A stretch of DNA of 64,000 bases from a bacterium (GTDB lineage: Bacteria > Vulcanimicrobiota > Vulcanimicrobiia > Vulcanimicrobiales > Vulcanimicrobiaceae). Made by a program: the position numbers and the translations under genes. Where the stretch lies: contig JAJYRH010000007.1 of NCBI GenBank assembly GCA_021794205.1, positions 32,633 through 96,632 of the forward strand, written 5' to 3'. This document shows positions 52,061 through 60,753 of the stretch, piece by piece (position 1 is the first letter of the stretch; the number at the start of each line of letters is the position of its first letter). The notes below the pieces were generated by a model, which saw only the letters and a program-made list of their open reading frames with translations, was not told the DNA's origin and searched no databases.

Positions 52061-53299
52061 TCACTCCTCGACGACGACGCTCGAGGAGTCTCCCTGCTCT
52101 ACGGTCACGTCGCCGCCGCCGAGCGCCCGCGCGGCCTCCCATCCCGCCGCGGCATCGCCCGCAGGATAGAGGACGCGCTGCGCTCCATTCGCGGCGCCCG
52201 CTCGCGCCACGAGGAAGCCGAGATGTTCGAAGTGCAGCGCCATGTGCGCGCTTCCATAGAGCGTGACGCGCACGCTATCGTGCGGCGGAAAATCGATACC
52301 GAGGCTTGGAGGTTGCGCTCCGAACGGCGCTAGACGGCGAGCGATCTCCGCCGGATCGAGCACGTCGTAATCGGCGCCGTCGAGATAGCCCTCGGCATTG
52401 ATGCCCGGAACGCTCGCCGGTGCGAGCGTCATCGAATCGTCGATCGACCCGAGCGGAACCTGGTAGACCGGTGCGCCGGCCATCGCGATGCCGATACGAA
52501 TGAGGCGCGACTGGGGAAGATCGGTGGCGATATCGCCGTGCATTTTTTTAACAAAGGTGGGAACCAGCGTCGCCGCGCGTGCCGGGTCGAGCAACGTATT
52601 GCGTAGTATTCCCAGCACTTGAACCTCGGCTTGCATGCGTTGGAAATCGTTTGTGCGATAGGAGTTGCCGGCGATGTTTTGCCGCACGCGCACGAAGGCG
52701 AGCGCTTCTTTCCCATTCATGTGTTGCAAACCGGGCTGAAAATTCGCTCCGCTGTGACGCGGATCGTAAATGCGTTTCTTGACGTCGACGGTGATGCCGC
52801 CGACGAGATCGATCGCGCGTTCGAAACCCGCGAAATTCGCCGCGATGTAGCCGTCGACGGGCAAACCGGTGAGTTGCGCGACGGCCTTCGCGAGCTCTTG
52901 CGGCCCTTTCGGTGGGCTCTCCTGATCGCCCATAAAGAACAACGTTTTTATTTTCGGTACCGGATCGTTCCAGCCGGGTTGCGCGAAGAGCGTATCTCGC
53001 GGAATGGTGATCGCATAGATGCGGTGCGCCGCGGGGTCGATCCGTGCGAGAAGAATGACGTCGGCTTGCCCCGCCGCGGTGCCGAGGCCGAGCGGATCGT
53101 TCGCGACCACGCCGCGTGCGTTGTTGGCGATGACGAGAATGTCGATCGGCTGCGTCCCCAGCGTCAGGCGTGCGGCGACGCCGCCGGCGAGGCGACGAGC
53201 GCCTTGCGAGAAAAAGATCGCGAAGCCGCCGATGAGGGCGAGCAATGCGCAGGCGATGAGAATGCGCGCCGTATTCGGGCGCACGCGTTGTCGTTTCAT
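52061..53299 (-). CDS. LytR-CpsA-Psr (LCP) family protein
   Basis: A 412-residue membrane-anchored protein (MKRQRVRPNTARILIACALL, then a helix). LCP domain pieces: DVILLARIDPAAHRIYAITIPRDTLF, AKAVAQLTGLPVDGYIAANF and VGGITVDVKKRIYDP, with conserved Arg residues for pyrophosphate-lipid binding. LCP enzymes attach polymers to peptidoglycan. The C-terminal 100 residues look like a LytR_C-type domain. The start at 53299 is supported by TATTTT 7 nt before the ATG; 17 further codons upstream have no support. Confidence 0.88.
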   Translation of the reverse strand: MKRQRVRPNTARILIACALLALIGGFAIFFSQGARRLAGGVAARLTLGTQPIDILVIANNARGVVANDPLGLGTAAGQADVILLARIDPAAHRIYAITIPRDTLFAQPGWNDPVPKIKTLFFMGDQESPPKGPQELAKAVAQLTGLPVDGYIAANFAGFERAIDLVGGITVDVKKRIYDPRHSGANFQPGLQHMNGKEALAFVRVRQNIAGNSYRTNDFQRMQAEVQVLGILRNTLLDPARAATLVPTFVKKMHGDIATDLPQSRLIRIGIAMAGAPVYQVPLGSIDDSMTLAPASVPGINAEGYLDGADYDVLDPAEIARRLAPFGAQPPSLGIDFPPHDSVRVTLYGSAHMALHFEHLGFLVARAGAANGAQRVLYPAGDAAAGWEAARALGGGDVTVEQGDSSSVVVEE

Positions 53300-53342
53300 G
53301 GGCGAGAAAATACTCCGAAGGGCGGCGTGCGATTGAGGGAGG

Positions 53343-54029
53343 TTACGCAATCACCGATATCGGAGGGGCGCGCTCGCCGGTAGAACCAAAAACGACGTCG
53401 GGTAGGGCGGCGAGGGTTGCGACGAAGCGACGACGGATGCCGCTCGCGCGGGGAATCGCGTGCTCGTGACGGAGGCGCACCGCCGCAGCAAGCGCGGGTG
53501 CGCGGCGTGCGAACTCGCGCAAGGCCGTTGCGACGAGGAAAGCGATCCCCGTTGCAAAGAGCGCGTGAACGGCGAGCGCGAGAGGAACCGGCGCGCCGAG
53601 CCAGAGCGCCCCACCGAGAAACCTTCCGAGAACGACGCGTTGCTCGACGCTCTCGATAACGAAGAGCAACGCGAGTTGGAGGATAAAAATGTGCGGCAAG
53701 AGCGCCGCGAGCGGCCGCCGGAGCGGCCCGTCGAGCCGCCGGTGGGCGCAGGCACGCCGAAAGATCCAGAGCAGTTGAGCGATGAGGAAGAGTGCGCCGG
53801 AAAGGAGCGTCGGCAAGACGTCGGCCATGCTGCGATCGGTGAAACGACCGGCCCCAAACCAGCCGGCGTTCGAAGCGAATTCGAGGCACGGATCGGCGAG
53901 TGCGGCAGCGAGCACCGCAACGGTCAGGCAGAAGGCACGTTCCTGCCGCGAGGCGCGGGAGGGAGCGAAGCTGGGCACTCCCGGGCGCTTCGACGGGGAG
54001 GGGAGAAATCCGGCGTTGACATCGAACAT
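53343..54029 (-). CDS. Membrane protein of unknown function
   Basis: A 228-residue protein with about five hydrophobic segments and Arg-rich connecting loops; no family recognised. The ATG at 54029 lies inside the LexA box of the divergent mutasome operon; if this start is right, LexA would also block this gene. A later start (for example the GTG 17 codons downstream) is possible. Arg-rich ends suggest the inside-positive topology of a cytoplasmic membrane protein. Confidence 0.6.
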   Translation of the reverse strand: MFDVNAGFLPSPSKRPGVPSFAPSRASRQERAFCLTVAVLAAALADPCLEFASNAGWFGAGRFTDRSMADVLPTLLSGALFLIAQLLWIFRRACAHRRLDGPLRRPLAALLPHIFILQLALLFVIESVEQRVVLGRFLGGALWLGAPVPLALAVHALFATGIAFLVATALREFARRAPALAAAVRLRHEHAIPRASGIRRRFVATLAALPDVVFGSTGERAPPISVIA

Positions 54030-54044
54030 ACGTTCGATTACGAT
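54016..54044 (+). promoter_or_regulatory. SOS promoter of imuA-imuB-dnaE2 with LexA box in the spacer
   Basis: TTGACA (54016-54021) and TACGAT (54039-54044) are separated by 17 bp. Inside the spacer, CGAACATACGTTCG (54023-54036) matches the Gram-positive LexA (DinR) consensus CGAACrnryGTTyG. The ATG at 54053 is 8 nt after the -10, so the mRNA is probably leaderless. LexA bound here would occlude RNA polymerase until DNA damage. Confidence 0.85.
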
Positions 54045-54052
54045 AGCCTCCC

Positions 54053-54805
54053 ATGTTGCCCGTCCCCGATCCCCTCGCGAACCGGCGCGCGGCGTTTCAT
54101 TCCCTCAAGGAGCGTCTCGTCGCCTTGCAGCGCCCCGCTCCGACGCAGGAGCGGCGGCTGCCCTGCGAACTCCCCGCGCTCGATCTTGCGCTGGGCGGAG
54201 GGCTCCCCGCCGGGCTCGTGACGCTCGAAGGCCCCGCAAGCTCGGGGCGAGGAGCGATCGCCTTTCGGGCGCTCGCCGTGGCGAGCCGGAGTGCGTTCGT
54301 CGCGCTCCTCGACGACGGTTCGTGCTACCCGCCCGCGCTCGTTGAAGCCGGCGTGCTGTTGGAGCGCCTGTTGATCGTACCGGTGCGTGAGGGACGGCTG
54401 CTCGCCCGCGCGCTCGATACGCTCCTGCGTTCGCGCCTCTGCCGCGTCGTCGTCGTGCGAGCGCGCACCTGGAGTGCGGCGATCTGGGGGCGTTTCTCGC
54501 AACTCGCGCGCGAGACCGGCAGTACGCTTCTGGCACTGCTCGACGATGGGCTACATGCCCCCGCAGGGCTTCCGGCGTTGCGCTTGCGCTGTCGCAGCGA
54601 GCGGCTCGTTCTGTGCGGGCGCGGAAGCGTCGGCGGCGCATTCCTCGGCTACACCTTCTCCGTCGAACCGTTCGCGCGCGCGCTTCGCTCGCAGGCACCG
54701 CTCGTATTGCGAGCGTCGCGCACGAACGAAGATCTGCCGCTGCACGAACGGGCGACGCGCTCCCTCTCCGCGCCGCAACGAGCGGCACGGAGATGCGCCG
54801 TCTAG
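54053..54805 (+). CDS. imuA: ImuA-like RecA-related mutasome protein
   Basis: A 250-residue protein, related to RecA/SulA-like ImuA, that opens the SOS mutagenesis cassette. LDLALGGGLPAGLVTLEGPASSGRGAIAFRAL has the RecA-type lead-in and a degenerate Walker A (GPASSGRGA, Lys changed to Arg). VVVVRARTWSAAIWG follows. The C-terminal tail is basic. In characterised systems ImuA binds RecA and DnaE2 partners. Identity rests on this pattern and on the following imuB and dnaE2. Confidence 0.85.
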   Translation: MLPVPDPLANRRAAFHSLKERLVALQRPAPTQERRLPCELPALDLALGGGLPAGLVTLEGPASSGRGAIAFRALAVASRSAFVALLDDGSCYPPALVEAGVLLERLLIVPVREGRLLARALDTLLRSRLCRVVVVRARTWSAAIWGRFSQLARETGSTLLALLDDGLHAPAGLPALRLRCRSERLVLCGRGSVGGAFLGYTFSVEPFARALRSQAPLVLRASRTNEDLPLHERATRSLSAPQRAARRCAV

Positions 54806-54820
54806 CGCGCGGGGTAGGGG

Positions 54821-56074
54821 ATGTTCCTCTGCGCGATCGTCGAGGGCGAAGATCTGCAACGTCGTTGGGAAGCGTTGCTCGACGCCCTCGATGCAGTCAC
54901 GCCGACGGTCGAAGATGCCGGTCTCGGCGCTGCGTATCTGGATATGCACGGCATCCTTGGAGAGCCCGCGCTCTGGTACGCGCAGGTGCGAACGGCGCTC
55001 GCTCCATTTTTCGTCGACGTGCGTTGCGGCTGCTCCGAAGATGCGTTTTGTGCCGGAGTGGCGGCCCGGCATGCCGATGGGTGCGTCGTCGCAGCGGGCG
55101 AAGAGGCGGCCTTTCTCGCGCCGTTTCCACTGCATTTTCTCGACGTCGATCCGCGAACGATCGAACGCCTCGTGCTGCTGGGTATCGAACGGATCGGCGA
55201 GCTCGCGGCACTTCCGTACGGAGCGTTCGTCCGTCGCTTCGGCGCTCGCGCCGCGCTCTGGCATCGGCGTGCGAGCGGTACGGAGCGGCGTTCGCTCGTT
55301 CCGCGCGCATTCACGCTGCCGATCGAGGCGAGTGCGTTGGGGGAGGGAGAAGCGCAAACGCAGGAGCAGCTGCTCTTTGCATTGCGCGTGCTGCTCGGCC
55401 GCATTGCGGAGAGTTGCGCGCGTCGCGGCCGCAGCGCCGGCGGCATCCGCGTCGATTTTTTCTGCGATGACGCGAGCGAACGCAGCATCGAGCTGTTTTT
55501 CGCACTCCCAACGGCGGAGGAACGAGCGATGTTCGACGTTCTCCGCGCGCGCTTGGAACGAGAGAGTTTCGAGGCGCCCGTCGTCGGCATGCGCGTGCGT
55601 GCGCTGCGCCTGGAAGAGGCGGGAAGCCGACAGATGCTCTTCGTTCGCGAGCGCGCTCAACGACAGGATCTCGCCGTCGCGCTCGCGCGGTTGGAAGGCT
55701 TGCTCGGAGAGCCGGTACGGCGGGCGTGCTTGCGTCCGGCACACGCCTTCGAAGAGCGTTTCACGTTCGAACGGTTTACTCCCGATCTCGCTGCGGTCGA
55801 GGATGCGCGCGTTTCGGCGCTCCCCGCATTGCCGCTCCCGCCGCTGCACCTCATTCCCGAACGAGAGGTTGCGGTGGAAGTGCGCGGCGGCGTCCCGGTC
55901 GCATTCGGGGACCCGCCGAGCGCGCTCTACGAATGTGCCGGCCCCTGGCGTACCCAGGATGTCGCGCGCGAGATGCCTCCGCGCGACGAATACGACGTCG
56001 CGCTCGCCGACGGACGATGGTATCGCATCGCTCGCCGTCAAACGCGATGGTATCTCTGCGGCGTCTATGAATGA
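54821..56074 (+). CDS. imuB: ImuB-like inactive Y-family polymerase homologue, short N-terminus
   Basis: A 417-residue adaptor related to Y-family polymerases that brings DnaE2 to the beta clamp in other bacteria. The helix-hairpin-helix region (RLVLLGIERIGELAALPYGAFVRRFG) and little-finger-like part (FTFERFTPD) are visible. The N-terminus starts inside the palm (YLDMHGILGEPAL), so roughly 60-70 residues present in most ImuB proteins are missing. Catalytic acidic residues are not evident. It ends in an ATGA overlap with dnaE2. Confidence 0.85.
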   Translation: MFLCAIVEGEDLQRRWEALLDALDAVTPTVEDAGLGAAYLDMHGILGEPALWYAQVRTALAPFFVDVRCGCSEDAFCAGVAARHADGCVVAAGEEAAFLAPFPLHFLDVDPRTIERLVLLGIERIGELAALPYGAFVRRFGARAALWHRRASGTERRSLVPRAFTLPIEASALGEGEAQTQEQLLFALRVLLGRIAESCARRGRSAGGIRVDFFCDDASERSIELFFALPTAEERAMFDVLRARLERESFEAPVVGMRVRALRLEEAGSRQMLFVRERAQRQDLAVALARLEGLLGEPVRRACLRPAHAFEERFTFERFTPDLAAVEDARVSALPALPLPPLHLIPEREVAVEVRGGVPVAFGDPPSALYECAGPWRTQDVAREMPPRDEYDVALADGRWYRIARRQTRWYLCGVYE

Positions 56075-59000
56075 GCGCGCGCTATGCCGAGCTCCACGCG
56101 CGTTCGAACTTTAGCTTTCTCGACGCCGGGTCGCACCCCGAAGAACTCGTCGACCGCGCGGCCGACCTCGGGATCGCGGCGTTGGCGATCGCCGATGCCG
56201 ACGGCTTATACGGCGCGGTACGCTTCGCTCGCCGCGCCCGCGAGCGCGCGTTGCCCGGGATCATCGGCGCTCGTCTGCACGCACCGGGCGGCATCCCCGT
56301 GCTCTTGCTCGTCGAGGAGGCGTGCGGCTACCATCGCCTCTGCGAGCTGATTTCGGGGGCGCAATTGCGCGGCCGCAAAGGGGCCCCCGAACTCCAGCTC
56401 GCCGATCTCGAAGGCGATAATCGCGGTTTGATCGCGCTCTGCGGCGATATTCGAGCGCCGTTCGAATTTTTACGCGCGTGCTTCCCCGACGCATTCTATA
56501 TCGAGATCGTTCGTCGCCTGCACGAAAACGATGCCGTCCGTAACGAAGCGCTGATCGCCGCGGCGCGCCGGATCCGCGTTCCGTACGTTGCGAGTAACGA
56601 CGTTGCGTACGCCCGTCGCGAGGATGCCGAGATCGCTGCGGTCTTGCGTTGTATCAAGCATGGAGTGACGCTGGAAGAGGGAGTCGCGCGTAATATTCTC
56701 GATCCCAATACCGAAGCGCACCTGAAGAGCCCGAGCGCCATGGTGCGTTTGTTCGCCGATTATCCCGGTGCGATCGAACGGACGTTGGAGATTGCCGAAC
56801 GGGCGCGCTTTCGTCTCGAAACGCTGAGCGAACAGTTTCCACTCTTTACCGTTCCCGATGGCTATACGCGGCAGAGCTACTTACGCGCGTTGACGATGGA
56901 GGGCGCCGCCCGTCGCTACGGCAATCCGCTCTCCGTTGCGGTGGAACGCCAACTCGAATACGAGTTGGGAATTATCGCCAAGCTCGATCTCGCCGGTTAT
57001 TTTCTTATCGTGTGGGATATCGTTCGTGCGGCAAATGAGATGGGAGTGCTCTGTCAGGGGCGCGGATCGGCGGCAAATTCTGCGGTTTGTTACGCATTGG
57101 GGATCACGGCGGTCGATCCCGTCGGTATGAAGTTGCTCTTCGAGCGGTTTCTTTCCGAAGAGCGTAACGAAATTCCGGATATCGATATCGATTTCGCGCA
57201 TCGCGATCGCGAGCGGATCATCCAGTACGTTTACGAACGCTACGGGCGCGCGCACGCCGCAATGGCCGCAGAGGTGATCGGTTATCGTTCGCGTTCGGCG
57301 TTGCGAGATGTTGGCAAAGTGCTGGGTCTCGTGCCCGAACGGCTCTCCGCACTCGCAATCGATCTGCGCAGCGGCCGCTCCTACGGCAGCGAAGCGGCGC
57401 TCGATGTGACGAAAGCTCTCGATCTCGCACCTGTCGAGAGACGCCTCGTGCGACTCTGCGAACGTATCGAAGGCTTTCCCCGCCATCTGGGGATTCACTC
57501 CGGCGGCATGGTGCTCGCGCGCGATCCGCTGGTACGCGTCGCGCCGGTGGAATGGGCGACGATGCGCGACCGCAGCGTCATTCAGTGGGACAAAGACGAT
57601 CTCGCCGCACTCGGGCTGATCAAAATCGATTTGCTGGGGTTGGGGATGCTCTCGTTGCTCGATGAAGCGTTCGCGCTTCATCGGCGATCCCGCCCGAACG
57701 AAGCACCGCTCTCGCTGGCGACGATCCCTCCCGACGATGCCGCGACCTACGCGATGCTCGAGCGCGCCGACAGTATCGGCGTCTTTCAGATCGAATCGCG
57801 GGCGCAGCAATCGATGCTGCCGCGGATGAAACCGCGCTGCTTCTACGATCTCGTCATGCAGGTGGCGATCATTCGCCCGGGGCCGATTCAGGGGCAAATG
57901 ATCCATCCGTTTTTACGTCGTCGCGCGGGTAAGGAACCGGTGGAGTACCCGCATCCGAAATTGCGTCCGGTCCTCGAACGAACGCTCGGAGTGCCGCTCT
58001 TCCAAGAACAAGGCATGCGCCTCGCGGTTGAAGCGGCGGGCTTTTCCGCGGGAGAAGCCGACCGTCTGCGCCGAGCGATGGGGCACAAACGTTCGCGCGA
58101 AAAGATGCAGGCCTTGCGAACCCAACTCATCGAGGGGATGGAGCGAAACGGCATCGAGCGCGCGGCGGCGGAGAAACTCTTTGCAATGCTCGAGGGCTTC
58201 GCCGATTACGGGTTCCCCGAATCACACGCCGCGAGCTTCGCCTTACTCGCTTATGCTTCGGCTTATCTCAAGTGCCGCTATCACCCCGAATTCACCGCGG
58301 CGATCCTCAACGTCCAACCGATGGGGTTCTATGCAACCGAGGTGCTCGTCAACGATGCCAAGCGGCACGATGTCGTGGTGAAACCGATCGAAGTCAACGC
58401 GAGCGAATGGTGGAGTTTCGTCGACGAAAGCGGCGCGGTACGGCTGGGCTTTCATCTCGTGCGCGATCTCGGCAGCGTGCAGCGCGAGCGTCTCGAAGCG
58501 GCGTTGAGGGATGGCGCTTTCGCCGATATTCTCGATTTCGCACGGCGCACCGATCTCAGCCGCGAGGGGCTCGAAAGCCTCGCCGTCGCCGATGCCTTCG
58601 CGCCGTGGTATCGCAGCCGGCGCGAGGCGATGTGGGCGCTGCGTGCGCTCGACGAGCGGGAACGGCGCGGCGAACTCGGGCGACTGATGGAAACCGAGGA
58701 ACCGACGATCGCGTTCGCAGCGTTGCAACCACGCGAGCAAACGGCGTTCGATCTCTGGGCGACCGGCGTCACGACGGGGCCGCAAGGCATCGCCCACCTG
58801 CGCGCCGGGCTCGACGCGGGCGGCGTTCTCTCTGCTACCGCGCTCGCGCACGCAAAGCATCGGCAGCGCGTGCGCGTCGGCGGATTGGTGATTACGCGGC
58901 AGCGCCCCGGCACCGCGAAGGGCTTCGTGTTTCTCACGCTCGAAGACGAGACGGGGCTGGTGAACGTCATCGTGCGCCCCGATCTCTACGAACGTACGCA

Positions 59001-59145
59001 CCGCGTTATCGCTACGAACGCGACGTTGATCGTCGTGGGAACGTTGCAGAAAGAGAGCGGCTGCATCGACGTGCTCGCTGCGGAGATCGAACCGCTGGAG
59101 AGTGCGAACATGCTCGCCGGCGTTCGCGCGCATAACTTTCAGTGA
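56071..59145 (+). CDS. dnaE2: Error-prone DNA polymerase DnaE2 (ImuC)
   Basis: A 1024-residue C-family polymerase for translesion synthesis. The N-terminal PHP domain opens with ELHARSNFSFLDAGSHPEELV, which is the DnaE2 rather than DnaE1 form. The polymerase active site has PDIDIDFAHRDRERII, and GRGSAANSAVCYALGIT is conserved. The C-terminal part has an OB fold (VRVGGLVITRQRPGTAKG). Coupled to imuB by ATGA. Under LexA control it would raise mutation rate after DNA damage. Confidence 0.96.
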   Translation: MSARYAELHARSNFSFLDAGSHPEELVDRAADLGIAALAIADADGLYGAVRFARRARERALPGIIGARLHAPGGIPVLLLVEEACGYHRLCELISGAQLRGRKGAPELQLADLEGDNRGLIALCGDIRAPFEFLRACFPDAFYIEIVRRLHENDAVRNEALIAAARRIRVPYVASNDVAYARREDAEIAAVLRCIKHGVTLEEGVARNILDPNTEAHLKSPSAMVRLFADYPGAIERTLEIAERARFRLETLSEQFPLFTVPDGYTRQSYLRALTMEGAARRYGNPLSVAVERQLEYELGIIAKLDLAGYFLIVWDIVRAANEMGVLCQGRGSAANSAVCYALGITAVDPVGMKLLFERFLSEERNEIPDIDIDFAHRDRERIIQYVYERYGRAHAAMAAEVIGYRSRSALRDVGKVLGLVPERLSALAIDLRSGRSYGSEAALDVTKALDLAPVERRLVRLCERIEGFPRHLGIHSGGMVLARDPLVRVAPVEWATMRDRSVIQWDKDDLAALGLIKIDLLGLGMLSLLDEAFALHRRSRPNEAPLSLATIPPDDAATYAMLERADSIGVFQIESRAQQSMLPRMKPRCFYDLVMQVAIIRPGPIQGQMIHPFLRRRAGKEPVEYPHPKLRPVLERTLGVPLFQEQGMRLAVEAAGFSAGEADRLRRAMGHKRSREKMQALRTQLIEGMERNGIERAAAEKLFAMLEGFADYGFPESHAASFALLAYASAYLKCRYHPEFTAAILNVQPMGFYATEVLVNDAKRHDVVVKPIEVNASEWWSFVDESGAVRLGFHLVRDLGSVQRERLEAALRDGAFADILDFARRTDLSREGLESLAVADAFAPWYRSRREAMWALRALDERERRGELGRLMETEEPTIAFAALQPREQTAFDLWATGVTTGPQGIAHLRAGLDAGGVLSATALAHAKHRQRVRVGGLVITRQRPGTAKGFVFLTLEDETGLVNVIVRPDLYERTHRVIATNATLIVVGTLQKESGCIDVLAAEIEPLESANMLAGVRAHNFQ

Positions 59146-59281
59146 GGTGAAGGAGTGAGGCCGATTTTCCGGTCTTCATAGTCGAGGATCGCCCCACGTC
59201 GATATCCCGACGACGAACTCATAAAAAACTACGTGCTGGTATTATTAAATCGGTTCATTTTCTCCCGGCGGAGGCCAGCGT
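59146..59281. other. Gap after dnaE2 with no supported feature
   Basis: AT-richer than its surroundings, with an A/T run near 59221-59250. I see no convincing terminator for dnaE2. Two short minus-strand frames (9 and 27 codons) exist; the first has GGGAG before its ATG, but neither has recognisable content. Confidence 0.4.
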
Positions 59282-59383
59282 TTAGGGAATGCGCCGACCC
59301 GAAGGCGACCGTTTAACGGGTACGAGCGGCATAATCGCAGGGGCCTCTTCGGTGGAGAGCACCGCAGGTTTGACGACGATCAT
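59282..59383 (-). CDS. 33-residue peptide coupled to the radical SAM maturase (candidate RiPP precursor)
   Basis: The ATG overlaps the maturase stop codon (ATGA at 59383-59380), so the two are translationally coupled. The product begins MIVVKPAVLSTEEAPAIM and ends SPSGRRIP. It contains no Cys and no aromatic residue, five Pro and five Lys/Arg mostly at the C-terminus, and an acidic EE in the middle. Leader peptides of such size accompany many SPASM maturases. No known RiPP family motif is visible. It could also be a chance frame; coupling and position are the main evidence. Confidence 0.5.
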   Translation of the reverse strand: MIVVKPAVLSTEEAPAIMPLVPVKRSPSGRRIP

Positions 59384-60753
59384 CTTTGTTGAATCCCTTC
59401 ATGGCGTTCGGATGTCGAACTTCGTAAGACCGCTTTGCAGACTGCATGCGCGGTGCTCAGCGTGGCTGCCGGATAGAGCTTTTCCGGAGGGCAGGGGCGC
59501 CGACCTTCCACGATCCGCGTGAAGGGGCAAGATGCTCCCAGGCAACTAGGAACGTAAAAGCACTCGCTGCATACGGAATCGGAACGATAATCGGATTGTG
59601 ATGTCCAGAGCGCGAGTTTTTTCTCGTCGACCAACGCCTCTCCGGAATCGGTCAGTTCGCCGATTTGATTGCGAACATCTCCGAAAGAGAGCGTGCATTT
59701 GTAAAGGGCAGCGTCGGCGCCGACGACGACTGCGTTTGCACGACCCGAATAGCAATATCGTGTGCCCGGGCCAAAAGCGTTGAAGCCGATACAGTCACGG
59801 GTGCTCGCTCCCAATGCGGCCGCGCTCAGCCGCTGTAGTGCGGGTTCCCGATCGGTAAGTTGCCGCAGGTCTCCCCACGGCGACCCGCCCTCCCAAAGGG
59901 TGTGAAAATCGATCGTGAATCGCCGATCTTGCCCGAATGTTTCCGTGAAGAGGTCGACGAACTCGCGCGCAGAGTCATAGTTGTCCTGGTGGACGTTGAC
60001 GCGCACAAGAACGTTGTGCGCGTACTCGGATGTCTTCAAACGTAGCAAATTTGACCAGATCACCTCGAAGGTCTTGCCCCCCTCCCGCAGCGGGCGCGTC
60101 CGATCGTGCGTTTCCTGCATGCCGTCGAGCGTGATCTGATAGTTCCGGCAGTGCGTCGCCTGCAAGAAGTCGATTTTTTCGGCATCGAGGAGATAGGCGT
60201 TGGTGGTAATGCTCGATTCAAAGTGCACCGCGAAGGCATCGCACAGAGAACGTGCATACTCCGCTATCTCGACCATGATGGGAAATGCGAGGAGCGGCTC
60301 TCCGCCGAACCAGGCAAGCCGCAGATGGTCGAGATTCGGGATGGTCGAACGCAGGAATGCCTTAAGCCGTTTTCGGACCGCCGGGCTCATGGCTTTCTTC
60401 GCGAACGTCTCGTAGCAATAGACGCAACGAAAGTTGCAGTCTTCAGTCGGCATGACGATGAGATCGAGCGTACGCGGGTTGTTTAGTGCCGTCCGCAACG
60501 CCTCCACGGCGGCAAGTTCGTCGCGATCGCTCGGAACCAAGAAACCTTGTTCGATGAGGGCGAGCGCGAGGGGTTGCGCGGCATCGCCGCCGGGGATGCC
60601 GCGCAACAGCGACTTCACGAGCGATGTCTCATCGCTATCGAAGGCTGCAACGGCACCGGTGAAGCTATTTGCCAACATCAAAGTTCCCTGGACACGGCGC
60701 ATCGCATTAAAACGCGACGGCTTATGCTCGGCGAGAATGCTTGCCGGCTTCAA
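59380..60753 (-). CDS. Radical SAM/SPASM peptide maturase
   Basis: A 457-residue enzyme. The N-terminal 100 residues (AEHKPSRFNAMRRVQGTLM, LANSFTGAVAAFD) form the precursor-recognition region seen in SPASM maturases. The SAM cluster motif is CNFRCVYCYE, followed by WFGGEPLLAFP. The C-terminal SPASM region has Cys residues in RYCYSGRA, LYKCTLSFG, CSECFYVPSCLGASC and RPCPP for two auxiliary FeS clusters. Such enzymes modify ribosomal peptides (thioether, C-C cross-link or epimerisation). The start is TTG at 60753; upstream in-frame sequence has no better one. Convergent on dnaE2, divergent from the propeller gene. Confidence 0.88.
   Translation of the reverse strand: MKPASILAEHKPSRFNAMRRVQGTLMLANSFTGAVAAFDSDETSLVKSLLRGIPGGDAAQPLALALIEQGFLVPSDRDELAAVEALRTALNNPRTLDLIVMPTEDCNFRCVYCYETFAKKAMSPAVRKRLKAFLRSTIPNLDHLRLAWFGGEPLLAFPIMVEIAEYARSLCDAFAVHFESSITTNAYLLDAEKIDFLQATHCRNYQITLDGMQETHDRTRPLREGGKTFEVIWSNLLRLKTSEYAHNVLVRVNVHQDNYDSAREFVDLFTETFGQDRRFTIDFHTLWEGGSPWGDLRQLTDREPALQRLSAAALGASTRDCIGFNAFGPGTRYCYSGRANAVVVGADAALYKCTLSFGDVRNQIGELTDSGEALVDEKKLALWTSQSDYRSDSVCSECFYVPSCLGASCPFTRIVEGRRPCPPEKLYPAATLSTAHAVCKAVLRSSTSERHEGIQQR

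Noticed and set aside
54551..56041. Minus-strand frame of 496 codons opposite imuB
   Set aside because: Antisense shadow of imuA-imuB; no family features.
59139..59222. 27-codon minus-strand frame after the RiPP-candidate peptide
   Set aside because: No ribosome-binding site, overlaps the end of dnaE2, and is not coupled to the preceding genes; the 33-codon frame is the better precursor candidate.
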